58,889 nt of DNA from an uncultured Erysipelotrichaceae bacterium (lineage in GTDB: Bacteria > Bacillota_I > Bacilli_A > Erysipelotrichales > Erysipelotrichaceae). A program made the translations under genes and the position numbers. The notes below the pieces were generated by a model, which was given only the letters and a program-made list of their open reading frames with translations, had not been told where the DNA came from and made no database searches. The stretch lies in the NCBI GenBank assembly GCA_900315225.1, contig OMYM01000134.1:1-58889 (forward strand). The letters run 5' to 3'. Positions 8,386 to 16,597 of this stretch are shown here, one piece after another; the first letter of the stretch is position 1, and every line of letters starts with the position of its first letter.

Positions 8386-10305
8386 ATGGAACGAGAGTAT
8401 ACTGAACAAAATATCCAGATCCTGGAAGGATTGGAAGCAGTCAGGAAAAGGCCGGGAATGTACATTGGCTCCACCGATGAACTTGGCCTTCATCATCTGA
8501 TCTGGGAAATGGTGGACAACGCCGTGGACGAAGCGCTGAACGGCTATGGAAAAAAGATAACCGTCACATTGGAAAAGGATGGGAGCTGCACGGTGGCGGA
8601 TGAAGGCAGAGGCATGCCTTCTGGCATGCATGCCAGCGGAATGAACACGCTACAGGTAATCTTCACTGTCCTCCATGCCGGAGGAAAGTTTACATCCGAG
8701 GGGGGATACAAGACGGCAGGCGGACTGCATGGCGTTGGTGCCTCGGTTGTCAATGCCCTTAGCGAATGGCTGACCGTGGAATCAGCATACGGTGGCGAAA
8801 TCGTGCGCATGGAATTCACCGATGGAGGCTCAAAGGCATCGCAGCCCAAGATTATCGGTGCAACAAGAAAAACCGGCACAACGGTGCGTTTCAAGCCCGA
8901 TGCGTCAATTTTCAAGACAGTGAATTTCAACTATGAGACCATCTGTGACAGAATGCGTGAAGAAGCATTCCTTTTGTCAGGCATTACGATTATTGTCAAT
9001 GACAAGAGAAAAGAAAAGGAAGCGAGCGAGACGTATTTCTTTTCCGATGGCATGATGGCATTCATCGATTATCTTAATGAAGGGAAAAGCGTCCTGTCCA
9101 AGCCGGTGAAGATCAGCGGAGACTATGAGGGAATCCATGTCGACGTGGCTTTTCAGTTCACGGGCGATGGGAACTATTCCGAAAGCATATACAGTTTTGT
9201 CAACCTGGTCAGGACAAGGGATGGCGGCACCCATGAATCAGGGTTCAAGGGAGCCTTTACGGCGGCGTTCAACGAATACGCCAGGAAGATCGGCAAGCTC
9301 AAGGCAAAAGAAAAGCTTGACGGCAGCGATGTGCGCGAAGGATTGACGGCGGTTTTATCATTGACTGTGCCGGAAAACATTCTTCAGTTTGAAGGACAGA
9401 CCAAGGGAAAGCTTGGAACACCGCAAGGCAAGCCGGCGGTCGACAATGTCATTTCCGAAAAGCTTGCTGCATGGCTGGAGGAAAACCGCGAACAAAGCGA
9501 TGCCTTGATCGACCGCATGTTGTTGGCAAGGCAAGCGCGTGAAGCAGGGAAAAAAGCCCGAGAAGAAGTGCGCAAGGGAAAGAAATCTGCGCGTCAGGAA
9601 AGAGTTCTTTCCGATAAGCTTTCGCCGGCAAATTCCAAGGATTCCAGCATCAAGGAGCTGTTTTTGGTTGAGGGCGACTCAGCCGGCGGCTCGGCGAAAC
9701 AGGGCAGGGATTCCCGTTTCCAGGCAATCCTTCCGTTGCGGGGCAAGGTTCTTAACACAGAAAAATGCACAATGCGCGATATCGAGAAGAATGAAGAACT
9801 CAATACACTGATCTATACGATCGGCGCCGGGGTTGGATCGGATTTCGACTATAGCGACAGTCACTACAACAAGATCATCATCATGACCGATGCGGACGAT
9901 GATGGATCGCATATCCAGATACTGCTATTGACGTTCTTCTACCGCTATATGCGACCGCTGCTGGAACATGGCATGGTGTATATCGCATTGCCTCCGTTGT
10001 ACAAGGTTTCCAAGGGAAAGACAGTGGAATACTGCTATGACGATGAAGAACTTGCCCAGGCACGCAAGCGCCTAGGCAAGGCAACGATTTCCCGCTACAA
10101 GGGACTAGGCGAAATGTCCGCCCAGCAACTTTGGGAAACGACAATGAACCCTGCCAGCAGAACTTTGTTGAAGGTGGGGATTGAAGATGGCATGAAGGCG
10201 GAGAGAAGGGTGGCTGTCCTGATGGGGGACAAGGCGGAACTGCGTCGGAAATGGATCGAGGAAAACGTTTCTTTCACCCTTGAGGATAGCTTTAAGGTGG
10301 AATAG
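8386..10305 (+). CDS. parE: DNA topoisomerase IV subunit B
   Basis: ATPase subunit of topoisomerase IV, which decatenates sister chromosomes; 639 residues, full length for ParE/GyrB. The GHKL ATPase domain comes first (MVDNAVDEALNG, DEGRGMP, TAGGLHGVGASVVNALS), then the transducer, then the TOPRIM domain (LFLVEGDSAGGSAKQGRD and the metal-binding MTDADDDGSHI), and a short C-terminal ParE tail. It is followed 2 bases later by parC. The pairing with a ParC-type partner, and not recF/gyrA, argues for ParE over GyrB. Confidence 0.93.
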   Translation: MEREYTEQNIQILEGLEAVRKRPGMYIGSTDELGLHHLIWEMVDNAVDEALNGYGKKITVTLEKDGSCTVADEGRGMPSGMHASGMNTLQVIFTVLHAGGKFTSEGGYKTAGGLHGVGASVVNALSEWLTVESAYGGEIVRMEFTDGGSKASQPKIIGATRKTGTTVRFKPDASIFKTVNFNYETICDRMREEAFLLSGITIIVNDKRKEKEASETYFFSDGMMAFIDYLNEGKSVLSKPVKISGDYEGIHVDVAFQFTGDGNYSESIYSFVNLVRTRDGGTHESGFKGAFTAAFNEYARKIGKLKAKEKLDGSDVREGLTAVLSLTVPENILQFEGQTKGKLGTPQGKPAVDNVISEKLAAWLEENREQSDALIDRMLLARQAREAGKKAREEVRKGKKSARQERVLSDKLSPANSKDSSIKELFLVEGDSAGGSAKQGRDSRFQAILPLRGKVLNTEKCTMRDIEKNEELNTLIYTIGAGVGSDFDYSDSHYNKIIIMTDADDDGSHIQILLLTFFYRYMRPLLEHGMVYIALPPLYKVSKGKTVEYCYDDEELAQARKRLGKATISRYKGLGEMSAQQLWETTMNPASRTLLKVGIEDGMKAERRVAVLMGDKAELRRKWIEENVSFTLEDSFKVE

Positions 10306-10307
10306 AC

Positions 10308-12800
10308 ATGGCAAAAAAGAAAGATTTCATTGACAACACCAAGTATGTGCCGCAACTTCTAGAGGATATCATGGGGGCGGGTTTTGGCCGCTACGCCAAG
10401 CATATCATCCAGGAAAGGGCGCTGCCTGATGCACGCGATGGACTGAAGCCAGTCCAGCGCCGCATCCTTTATGGCATGTACGAGGAAGGAAATACGCACG
10501 ACCACCCTTATCGCAAGAGCGCCAAGACCGTTGGATCCGTCATGGGAAACTACCATCCTCATGGCGATTCATCCATATACGACGCAATGGTCCGTATGTC
10601 GCAAGACTGGAAAATGCGCATCCCTCTGATCGATATGCAGGGAAACAATGGATCGATCGACGATGATCCTGCTGCCGCAATGCGCTACACCGAAGCACGC
10701 TTGGCACAGGTGACAGAGGTCATGGTAGATGACCTCGGCATGAACACTGTGGAAATGGCGCCAAACTTCGACGACACTGCCCAAGAGCCTACCGTCTTGC
10801 CGGTTCCGTTCCCCGTCATGCTTGTCAATGGCGCCACGGGAATCGCCGCAGGATATGCTACAAACATGCCTCCCCACAACCTCGGGGAAGTCATTGATGC
10901 AACAATTTGCCGTATTCGCAACCCATTATGCACGCTAGACGATATCCTTGCCATCATGCCGGGTCCCGATTTCCCAACGGGGGGCATTGTGCAAGGAGAA
11001 AAAGGTGTCAGAGACGCGTATTCAACAGGCAAGGGACGCATCGTTGTCCGCAGCAAATGCCAGATTGTTCCCGACAAGAAATTCAACACCATTATCATCA
11101 GCGAAATCCCATACGAAGTCGTCAAGCAACAGCTTGTCAAGAAAATGGATGAAATCAGGGTCTCCAAGGAAATCGATGGCATCATCGATGTCCGCGATGA
11201 ATCCGACAGACAAGGCATGCGCATTGTCATTGAAGTGAACAAAGATGCCGATGCCCAGATGATCCTGAACTATTTCTATAAAAACACAGATCTTCAGGTT
11301 TACTATAGCTACAACAATGTAGCGATCATCAACCGATCCCCCGTGCAGGTCGGAGTGCTCAGCCTGTTGGATGCGTTTATCGATTTCCGCCGCGAAGTCG
11401 TCCTTCGCCGTGCCCGATACAATATCGACAAGTGGGAAGAGGACAGGCACAAGACAGCGGGACTGATCAAGGCTGTGTCCATTCTTGATGAAGTCATCCG
11501 CATTATCCGCGCTTCCAAGGACAAGGCCGATTCAAAGAAAAACCTGATGGCGGAATTTGGCTTCGATGAACCGCAGGCAGAAGCCATTGTGACAATGCAG
11601 CTGTACAGGCTTTCCAATACAGACATTGTTGAGCTTCAGAAAAAATATGGCACATTGACTGCCTTGATCACCGACGAACAGGCGGTGATCGACAGCCCTG
11701 ATGTGTTGAATTCACGGATTATAAACAAGCTGCGGGAAATCAAGGAGAAATACAACACCCCTAGGCGCACTCGTATTGAAAAGGAAGTCTCGGAAATCAT
11801 CATCGACAAGGCACAGATGATTACAAGCGAGCATGTCGTGGTCACCTTGACACGGGACGGCTACGTCAAACGCGTATCAATGCGCAGTTATGGCGCCGCT
11901 TCTTCGCAACCCACGGGAATGAAGACCGATGACATGCTTGTCGGCATCATTGAATGCGATACGACAGATACATTGCTTGTGTTTACCGATGCAGGCCACT
12001 ATATCAGCTTGCCGGTATGGCAGATCGACGATGCCAGGTGGAAAGACAACGGCATGCATTTGAACAAGGTTGTGCGCATTACTTCCGAAGACAAGGTCAT
12101 CAAGGCGATGGTGGTGAAAAACTTCAGCACATATGCATGGATCGTCACCCTCTCCGACCAAGGCCAAATCAAAAAGACACCCGTCTCTGCTTGGCAGGTA
12201 ACAAAGACGAACAAGGTGTACCCGGCAATGTCCATCGCTGCGGGAAGAAAGATCTTGCTTGCTTGCGCCGCTTATGAAAACGACCAGGTGGCCATCGTCT
12301 CCCGCGATGGATTTGCCTACCGTTTCCCCGTTTCCGACATTCCCTCCACTGGAGTAAAGTCAAAAGGCGTAAAGGCGATGAATCTGGCAAAGGGGGATGT
12401 TTGTGCCTGTGGGTGCATTCTCCGCAACAACGACGATGCATTGTGCCTTGTGACGGAATCCGGCATGATGAAGCGTGTAAGGATCGAGGAAATTCCCGAG
12501 GGAAACAGGCCGATGAAAGGTGTACAGGTCTGCCGAAAGCTAAAGATCAGTCCTTCCCGCCTTGCCTATGCCAAGGCGATCACCCCTGGGGAAGAAATTG
12601 TTTTCTGCGACCCCGAGGAAAAAACAGTCAAGGCGACAGACATCCCGTTGCGGCCGCGTGAGTCTGGCTTTGCGACAGTTGTGGCGCTGGCGGATGGCTG
12701 GAAGGTAAGGCATGGAATCGAGGAAATCAAGGTCATCGACATACCTGAAGGCAATAGCGATGAAGTCCACGACGACGTGGAGAAGATTGCGTTATTCTAA
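10308..12800 (+). CDS. parC: DNA topoisomerase IV subunit A
   Basis: The DNA breakage-reunion subunit of topoisomerase IV, 830 residues. ARDGLKPVQRRILYGM begins the winged-helix/tower region. The catalytic tyrosine is about Tyr127 in AAMRYTEARLA. The block PLIDMQGNNGSIDDDPAA is of ParC type; GyrA usually reads GQGNFGS. The quinolone-resistance region reads HPHGDSSIYDA, with a serine (about Ser88) at the common resistance position, so it looks wild type. A coiled coil and a C-terminal beta-propeller with degenerate GyrA-box-like repeats follow. Cotranscribed with parE. Confidence 0.93.
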   Translation: MAKKKDFIDNTKYVPQLLEDIMGAGFGRYAKHIIQERALPDARDGLKPVQRRILYGMYEEGNTHDHPYRKSAKTVGSVMGNYHPHGDSSIYDAMVRMSQDWKMRIPLIDMQGNNGSIDDDPAAAMRYTEARLAQVTEVMVDDLGMNTVEMAPNFDDTAQEPTVLPVPFPVMLVNGATGIAAGYATNMPPHNLGEVIDATICRIRNPLCTLDDILAIMPGPDFPTGGIVQGEKGVRDAYSTGKGRIVVRSKCQIVPDKKFNTIIISEIPYEVVKQQLVKKMDEIRVSKEIDGIIDVRDESDRQGMRIVIEVNKDADAQMILNYFYKNTDLQVYYSYNNVAIINRSPVQVGVLSLLDAFIDFRREVVLRRARYNIDKWEEDRHKTAGLIKAVSILDEVIRIIRASKDKADSKKNLMAEFGFDEPQAEAIVTMQLYRLSNTDIVELQKKYGTLTALITDEQAVIDSPDVLNSRIINKLREIKEKYNTPRRTRIEKEVSEIIIDKAQMITSEHVVVTLTRDGYVKRVSMRSYGAASSQPTGMKTDDMLVGIIECDTTDTLLVFTDAGHYISLPVWQIDDARWKDNGMHLNKVVRITSEDKVIKAMVVKNFSTYAWIVTLSDQGQIKKTPVSAWQVTKTNKVYPAMSIAAGRKILLACAAYENDQVAIVSRDGFAYRFPVSDIPSTGVKSKGVKAMNLAKGDVCACGCILRNNDDALCLVTESGMMKRVRIEEIPEGNRPMKGVQVCRKLKISPSRLAYAKAITPGEEIVFCDPEEKTVKATDIPLRPRESGFATVVALADGWKVRHGIEEIKVIDIPEGNSDEVHDDVEKIALF

Positions 12801-12810
12801 ACCACATATA

Positions 12811-12847
12811 AAAGCCTTGAAAATTCCTAGCTTGTTTTCAAGGCTTT
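12811..12847 (+). terminator. Rho-independent terminator of parE-parC
   Basis: AAAGCCTTGAAAA (12811-12823) pairs perfectly with TTTTCAAGGCTTT (12835-12847). The stem is 13 bp with an 11-nt loop. Confidence 0.85.
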
Positions 12848-12862
12848 CGCATATGACAATGT

Positions 12863-12896
12863 CCAGGACAAATGCCAGCATGTCGATTTGTCCTGG
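12863..12896. repeat. Inverted repeat upstream of yqeH
   Basis: CCAGGACAAAT (12863-12873) and ATTTGTCCTGG (12886-12896) are perfect 11-bp arms around a 12-base spacer. No T-run follows, so it is not a simple terminator. It ends 23 bases before the yqeH ATG, where it could be an operator or a 5'-UTR hairpin. Confidence 0.75.
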
Positions 12897-12919
12897 CAAG
12901 CATAACGATAGGAGACTAT

Positions 12920-13969
12920 ATGACAAAATGCAAAGGATGCGGCGCAACATTGCAGCACCAAGACAAGAATTTACCGGGATATTCGCCTAAAGAAAACAGT
13001 GAATATTGCCAGCGTTGTTTCCGATTGATACATTATGATGATTTAACGGTATCCATGAAAAAGGGAATCGATCCCGACATGGTTATCGACAGAATCGCGA
13101 CCATGGACGCGTTGGTCCTATGGATTGTGGATCTGTTTGACTTTGAGGCAAGCATGATACCAGGCATCAACCGCAAGCTGGCGGGCATGGATATCATCAT
13201 GGTCGCAAGCAAGCGGGACTTGTTCCCGGAAAGCGTAGGCTATGAAAAACTAGCGGCGTTTGTATTCTCACGGCTAAAGGAGCTTGGCGTAAAGATCAAG
13301 GAACTGATCCTGACCAGCCGCAATGATGATGACTCGCTCAACGATATCTTTGATGCTGTGGCCGAAAACGCCCGCGGAAGGGATGTTGTCGTCATGGGCA
13401 GGGCAAATGCGGGAAAGAGCACGCTTTTGAACAGGATGATGAGCGAAAAGACGCTTACCATGAGCAGATATCCTGGAACAACCCTTGATTTCAACGAGAT
13501 TGTCATCAATGGCCAGACCTATATCGATACGCCTGGCATTGAGATCGATAATTCCATGTTAATGCAGGTCGAGGAAGAAACGCTCAAGACGATTATCCCA
13601 CAAACGCGCGTCAAGCCAATTGTTTTCCAGCTCAAGGACGACCAATCGTTTGCTATCGGCGGCTTGGCTAGGCTGGATATCTACGATTGCCAAAAGGCAA
13701 CTTGCGTCTGGTATCTTTCCGATAGGCTTCAGATCCACCGCAGCAAGGCTGCCAACGCAGACGACCTGTGGAAGAAACACTATGGCAAAATGCTCTCTCC
13801 CGTTGCAACAACAAGCGAATTCACCGAATATTCGATTCATAAGAAACTAGATAAAATCGATGTCGTTGTGGATGGCCTTGGCTGGGCCTGCGTCAGTGGC
13901 AACGCTTCGACAATCAAAGTCCGTGTTCCAAAGGGAATCGGCGTTACATTTAGAAAGGCAATCATGTAA
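12920..13969 (+). CDS. yqeH: Ribosome biogenesis GTPase YqeH
   Basis: A circularly permuted GTPase needed for assembly of the 30S subunit; 349 residues. It starts with a zinc-finger (CKGCG near residue 4 and CQRC near 33). The permuted G-domain then runs G4 (SKRD) before G1 (GRANAGKSTLLN) and the switch region (RYPGTTLDF), with a C-terminal RNA-binding part. The start at 12920 is set by GGAG 8 bases upstream; longer reading starts overlap the inverted repeat. It heads the operon yqeH-yhbY-yqeK-rsfS. In Bacillus aroE lies after yqeH; here it is missing. Confidence 0.92.
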   Translation: MTKCKGCGATLQHQDKNLPGYSPKENSEYCQRCFRLIHYDDLTVSMKKGIDPDMVIDRIATMDALVLWIVDLFDFEASMIPGINRKLAGMDIIMVASKRDLFPESVGYEKLAAFVFSRLKELGVKIKELILTSRNDDDSLNDIFDAVAENARGRDVVVMGRANAGKSTLLNRMMSEKTLTMSRYPGTTLDFNEIVINGQTYIDTPGIEIDNSMLMQVEEETLKTIIPQTRVKPIVFQLKDDQSFAIGGLARLDIYDCQKATCVWYLSDRLQIHRSKAANADDLWKKHYGKMLSPVATTSEFTEYSIHKKLDKIDVVVDGLGWACVSGNASTIKVRVPKGIGVTFRKAIM

Positions 13970-13970
13970 T

Positions 13971-14258
13971 ATGTTGACAAGCAAACAAACAGCGTACCTT
14001 AGAGGACTTGCCATGACGGAAAAACCCCTCATGCAGGTTGGAAAAAACGGTATCAGCGACAATACAATCAAAAACATCAACGAGTTATTCAATACCCATG
14101 AACTGGTCAAGGTCTCCGTCATGAAGTCGGCAGCGGATGACATCAAGGAATTTGCGCTTGACTTGGCGAGACTCTCAAGAAGCGAACTCGTCCAAGTCAT
14201 TGGAAGGCAGATCGTTCTGTATCGCAGGTCGAAAGAGCCACAGATTATCCTTCCATGA
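13971..14258 (+). CDS. yhbY: RNA-binding protein YhbY/YqeI (CRM domain)
   Basis: A 95-residue single CRM-domain protein that associates with pre-50S ribosomal particles in other bacteria. LTSKQTAYLRGLA at the N-terminus and the GKNG loop (VGKNGIS) are family hallmarks; the last strand reads VIGRQIVLYR. The start at 13971 follows the yqeH stop by one base and has no strong ribosome binding site, which suggests translational coupling. Its stop overlaps the next start (ATGA at 14255). Confidence 0.9.
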   Translation: MLTSKQTAYLRGLAMTEKPLMQVGKNGISDNTIKNINELFNTHELVKVSVMKSAADDIKEFALDLARLSRSELVQVIGRQIVLYRRSKEPQIILP

Positions 14259-15052
14259 TTGTCGCGGGACGGTTTGACCCTATTTCGCAAAAAAGCCTGG
14301 AGAAGCTGAAAGAGATGATGCGCAGCCTGCATCCGCATGACCTGCATGTCACAATCAGCGGAGAAGGCGTGCTGGACAAAGGACAAAGACTGGCACTTTT
14401 GCGCAAGGCACTTGCGCCGTTCAGGCATCTCCATGCCGTGGATTGCCTTGAATACGACGTTTTGCTCACCGATGAAGATGAAGAAGCCAAAATCAGAAGC
14501 GGCAGCTATTATCTAGCGGCGGATGGAATCAGGTCGACGTTAGCAAGGGAAAGCCTTTATGATGTATGCGTTGCCGAGGCAATGTGTACTCCCAAAAGGT
14601 TTCGCCACAGCATATCCGTTGCTGAAACCAGCGCCAAATACGCCGCATGGCATGGGTTGGATGTTGCGTTGGCATACCGCATTGGCGTTCTGCACGATAT
14701 TACAAAGGCAATGGACAACCAAGCGCAAAAGGCACTTTTGGAACGCTACCGCCCTGAATGCCTGCAAGAAGATCCTGCCATTTGGCATAGCCGTACCGCA
14801 ATCATTATCCTTAAGCAACAACTCGGCATCTATGACCACAGGATTCTTTCGGCGATTGATGCACATACCGTTGGAACGGGGAAATCCGATTACGCCAGAA
14901 TTCTGTATATCGCTGATAAAACAGAGCCTTTGCGGGGTTATAATACAGATGAAGAAACAAGGCTTACGAAGATCAGCCTTGCAAAGGGCGCCGATAGAGT
15001 CCTTGAGAAATCCAAGCAATACATATTAGAAAAGGAGGGCAAGCATGTCTGA
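14255..15052 (+). CDS. YqeK-type HD hydrolase with truncated NadD-like N-terminus
   Basis: A 265-residue protein. Residues about 110-265 match YqeK, which in related bacteria hydrolyses diadenosine tetraphosphate: RFRHSISVAETSAKYA (His118), VLHDITK (His147-Asp148) and a later IDAHTVG. The first 110 residues look like a remnant of NadD (nicotinate mononucleotide adenylyltransferase), the gene that normally sits here. GRFDPI corresponds to GGTFDPxHxGH, but both histidines of HxGH are gone; the middle of the domain is missing; GIRSTLARE resembles the ISSTxIR motif. It overlaps yhbY by 4 bases and rsfS by 8. The HD activity is likely; adenylyltransferase activity is unlikely. Confidence 0.8.
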   Translation: MIVAGRFDPISQKSLEKLKEMMRSLHPHDLHVTISGEGVLDKGQRLALLRKALAPFRHLHAVDCLEYDVLLTDEDEEAKIRSGSYYLAADGIRSTLARESLYDVCVAEAMCTPKRFRHSISVAETSAKYAAWHGLDVALAYRIGVLHDITKAMDNQAQKALLERYRPECLQEDPAIWHSRTAIIILKQQLGIYDHRILSAIDAHTVGTGKSDYARILYIADKTEPLRGYNTDEETRLTKISLAKGADRVLEKSKQYILEKEGKHV

Positions 15053-15377
15053 TTTGTTGAATATCGTGACGAAGACGCTGGATGAAAAGCTGGCGGAAGA
15101 TATCGTTGTGATCGACATGAGGGCTGTCAATCCGTTTACCGACTATTTCGTCGTTTGCACGGCGAAGAATGTCCGTCATGCGCAGTCTTTGGCCGAATTC
15201 ACGGAACAGGAGGCCGCAAAGAACGGATACGATGTCAGAACGCGTGAAGGGGAAAAAGAAAGCTCATGGGTATTGATCGATCTCCATGATGTAATCGTCC
15301 ATATCTTCTTGAAGGAAGCGCGCGACCTGTATCGTCTTGAGTCGCTCTGGGCGGACCAGCCAACCCAAAGATTATAG
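15045..15377 (+). CDS. rsfS: Ribosomal silencing factor RsfS
   Basis: A 110-residue protein that binds ribosomal protein uL14 and blocks subunit joining in starvation. The core FTDYFVVCTAKNVRHAQSLAE and the C-terminal LIDLHDVIVHIF, then YRLESLW, are typical. The start at 15045 has AAGGAGGG 6 bases upstream and overlaps the previous gene by 8 bases. It is the last gene of the yqeH operon. Confidence 0.93.
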   Translation: MSDLLNIVTKTLDEKLAEDIVVIDMRAVNPFTDYFVVCTAKNVRHAQSLAEFTEQEAAKNGYDVRTREGEKESSWVLIDLHDVIVHIFLKEARDLYRLESLWADQPTQRL

Positions 15378-15378
15378 A

Positions 15379-15402
15379 GGGCACCAGGGTGTCCTTTTTT
15401 TC
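15379..15402 (+). terminator. Terminator of the yqeH-rsfS operon
   Basis: GGGCACC (15379-15385) pairs with GGTGTCC (15388-15394, one G-U pair), then an uninterrupted T-run to 15401. The hairpin starts 2 bases after the rsfS stop. Confidence 0.75.
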
Positions 15403-15421
15403 ATGAAAAAAACCGGAACCA

Positions 15422-15946
15422 TCATGGAACCGGTACTTCGACTTGCTGTGTATTGAATCCAGCTCCCAGGTTCAGACCGCAATCCACCAGCCATTTTTCA
15501 ATCGTCCCAGAGGACAGCAACGTATCGCCGTCTGATTCGAGCGTTGAAAAAACCCTGGGGATTTCGTCCAGCTGCACAGCCGCAAACGAAGGAACCGAAG
15601 ACACTTTCCATTTTTCCTGAAGCTTGTAAAGGTTGTCATCATGTTCAAGGTCACTGACATCGACGATATCAATGATCTTGAACACATCGGGATCGACTTC
15701 ACTGTCAACCGTGGCCAATACCGTATTCAGGACATACCTACAGTCTCGGCTATAGACGCTGTAGAAATACAGGTAATGCGTCGAGCCGCTGGGCTGTGAG
15801 CGAAAGTATTCATCCAGCGAGTCATAATATATATGGGAAACCGCGTCGCTTGACTCATAATGCGGCTCAAAGATGTGGTAGATGATGGTCACCGAGCTGT
15901 ACGTGACCAACATCGCCAAAAGGGTAAACAATATCTTTTTCAACAT
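15422..15946 (-). CDS. Membrane-anchored thioredoxin-fold-like protein with SxxC in place of CxxC
   Basis: A 174-residue protein with an N-terminal membrane anchor (residues 1-23, KKILFTLLAMLVTYSS...) and a predicted outward-facing domain. FYSVYSRDC (Ser66 to Cys69) aligns with the FWATWCPPC motif of TlpA-like thioredoxins, so the attacking cysteine is Ser and only the second remains. VSSVPSF resembles the cis-proline loop. A start further upstream (15988) is possible, but the promoter TTGAAT-17-TAGAAT lies across that segment and favours 15946. It diverges from dnaD. The fold call is by eye; function is unknown. Confidence 0.6.
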   Translation of the reverse strand: MLKKILFTLLAMLVTYSSVTIIYHIFEPHYESSDAVSHIYYDSLDEYFRSQPSGSTHYLYFYSVYSRDCRYVLNTVLATVDSEVDPDVFKIIDIVDVSDLEHDDNLYKLQEKWKVSSVPSFAAVQLDEIPRVFSTLESDGDTLLSSGTIEKWLVDCGLNLGAGFNTQQVEVPVP

Positions 15947-15972
15947 ATCCTGACTGCTTTCGTTACTTGAGT

Positions 15973-16001
15973 ATTCTACCAAAGACAAGAATCGAATTCA
16001 A
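15973..16001 (-). promoter_or_regulatory. Promoter of the thioredoxin-like gene (minus strand)
   Basis: Read on the minus strand: TTGAAT (15996-16001), a 17-base spacer, TAGAAT (15973-15978), also with an extended TGG. The predicted start of transcription is near 15966, about 20 bases before the ATG at 15946. Confidence 0.65.
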
Positions 16002-16009
16002 TTCATGCA

Positions 16010-16039
16010 TTGAAAAACACGCGCGATGCGTCCTATAAT
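16010..16039 (+). promoter_or_regulatory. Promoter of dnaD-nth
   Basis: TTGAAA (16010-16015), an 18-base spacer and TATAAT (16034-16039). It lies back to back with the minus-strand promoter, 8 bases between the two -35 boxes. It rules out the reading starts before 16046 for dnaD. Confidence 0.75.
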
Positions 16040-16060
16040 GTCAAGACAACGGTGATGCGT

Positions 16061-16594
16061 ATGAAATGGTATGAACAAAGGTATGTGAACAAAAGAGATT
16101 GGATGATTGAAAACGCTGCGGCGCTTGGGCTAAGCCCGCAGGAATTCATGGTCGTGACAATGATTGACTTCATGAACGACCACCATATGCCTGTGTCACT
16201 TGAGACAATCTCAAAAATGACGGGACTTGAAAAAGAACAGGTCAACGAAGTCTTCTCTACCCTTTGTTCTAAAAAATACATGGATATCAGAGCCTCCAAG
16301 AAAGATGTCCGCTTTAGCCTGGAGGGCATGTTCCAAAGCGAATTCCGCAAGGAAAAAAACGCCTTGGATAGTTCATTGATCGATGTGTTTGAATCAGAGT
16401 TTGGGCGCACCCTCAGCGGCACGGAAATGGCGAAGATCAGCGACCTAGGCAAGGTATACGACAAGAAACTAATACTTTACGCCCTGCAGAATGCCAGCGC
16501 CTATCGCAAGCAATCGGTTCAATACGTGGAATCAACCCTCGTTGCGTGGGCATCGCAAGGAGTCACCGCTGATACAATCGAAAACAAGAGGTAG
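16061..16594 (+). CDS. dnaD: DnaD-type replication initiation protein
   Basis: A 177-residue DnaD homologue, a primosome component that helps load the replicative helicase. The N-terminus forms a winged helix (LSPQEFMVVTMIDFMNDH, then PVSLETISKMTGL). The C-terminus, from about residue 105, is a DnaD/DnaB2 domain (LIDVFESEFGRTLSGTEM, then ESTLVAWASQGV), the ssDNA- and DnaA-binding part in Bacillus. The start is placed at 16061 (an ATG at 16055 is also possible) because the promoter covers earlier starts. The dnaD-nth pairing is conserved in Firmicutes. Confidence 0.85.
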   Translation: MKWYEQRYVNKRDWMIENAAALGLSPQEFMVVTMIDFMNDHHMPVSLETISKMTGLEKEQVNEVFSTLCSKKYMDIRASKKDVRFSLEGMFQSEFRKEKNALDSSLIDVFESEFGRTLSGTEMAKISDLGKVYDKKLILYALQNASAYRKQSVQYVESTLVAWASQGVTADTIENKR

Positions 16595-16597
16595 GCA

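Noticed and set aside
10685-11242. A 185-codon antisense frame inside parC
   Set aside because: Composition is typical of a shadow frame, and the sense frame is an intact, conserved gene.
8386-12800. Reading this pair as gyrB-gyrA
   Set aside because: The second protein has the ParC-type QGNNGSIDDDP block and the pair is away from recF/dnaN; parE-parC fits better.
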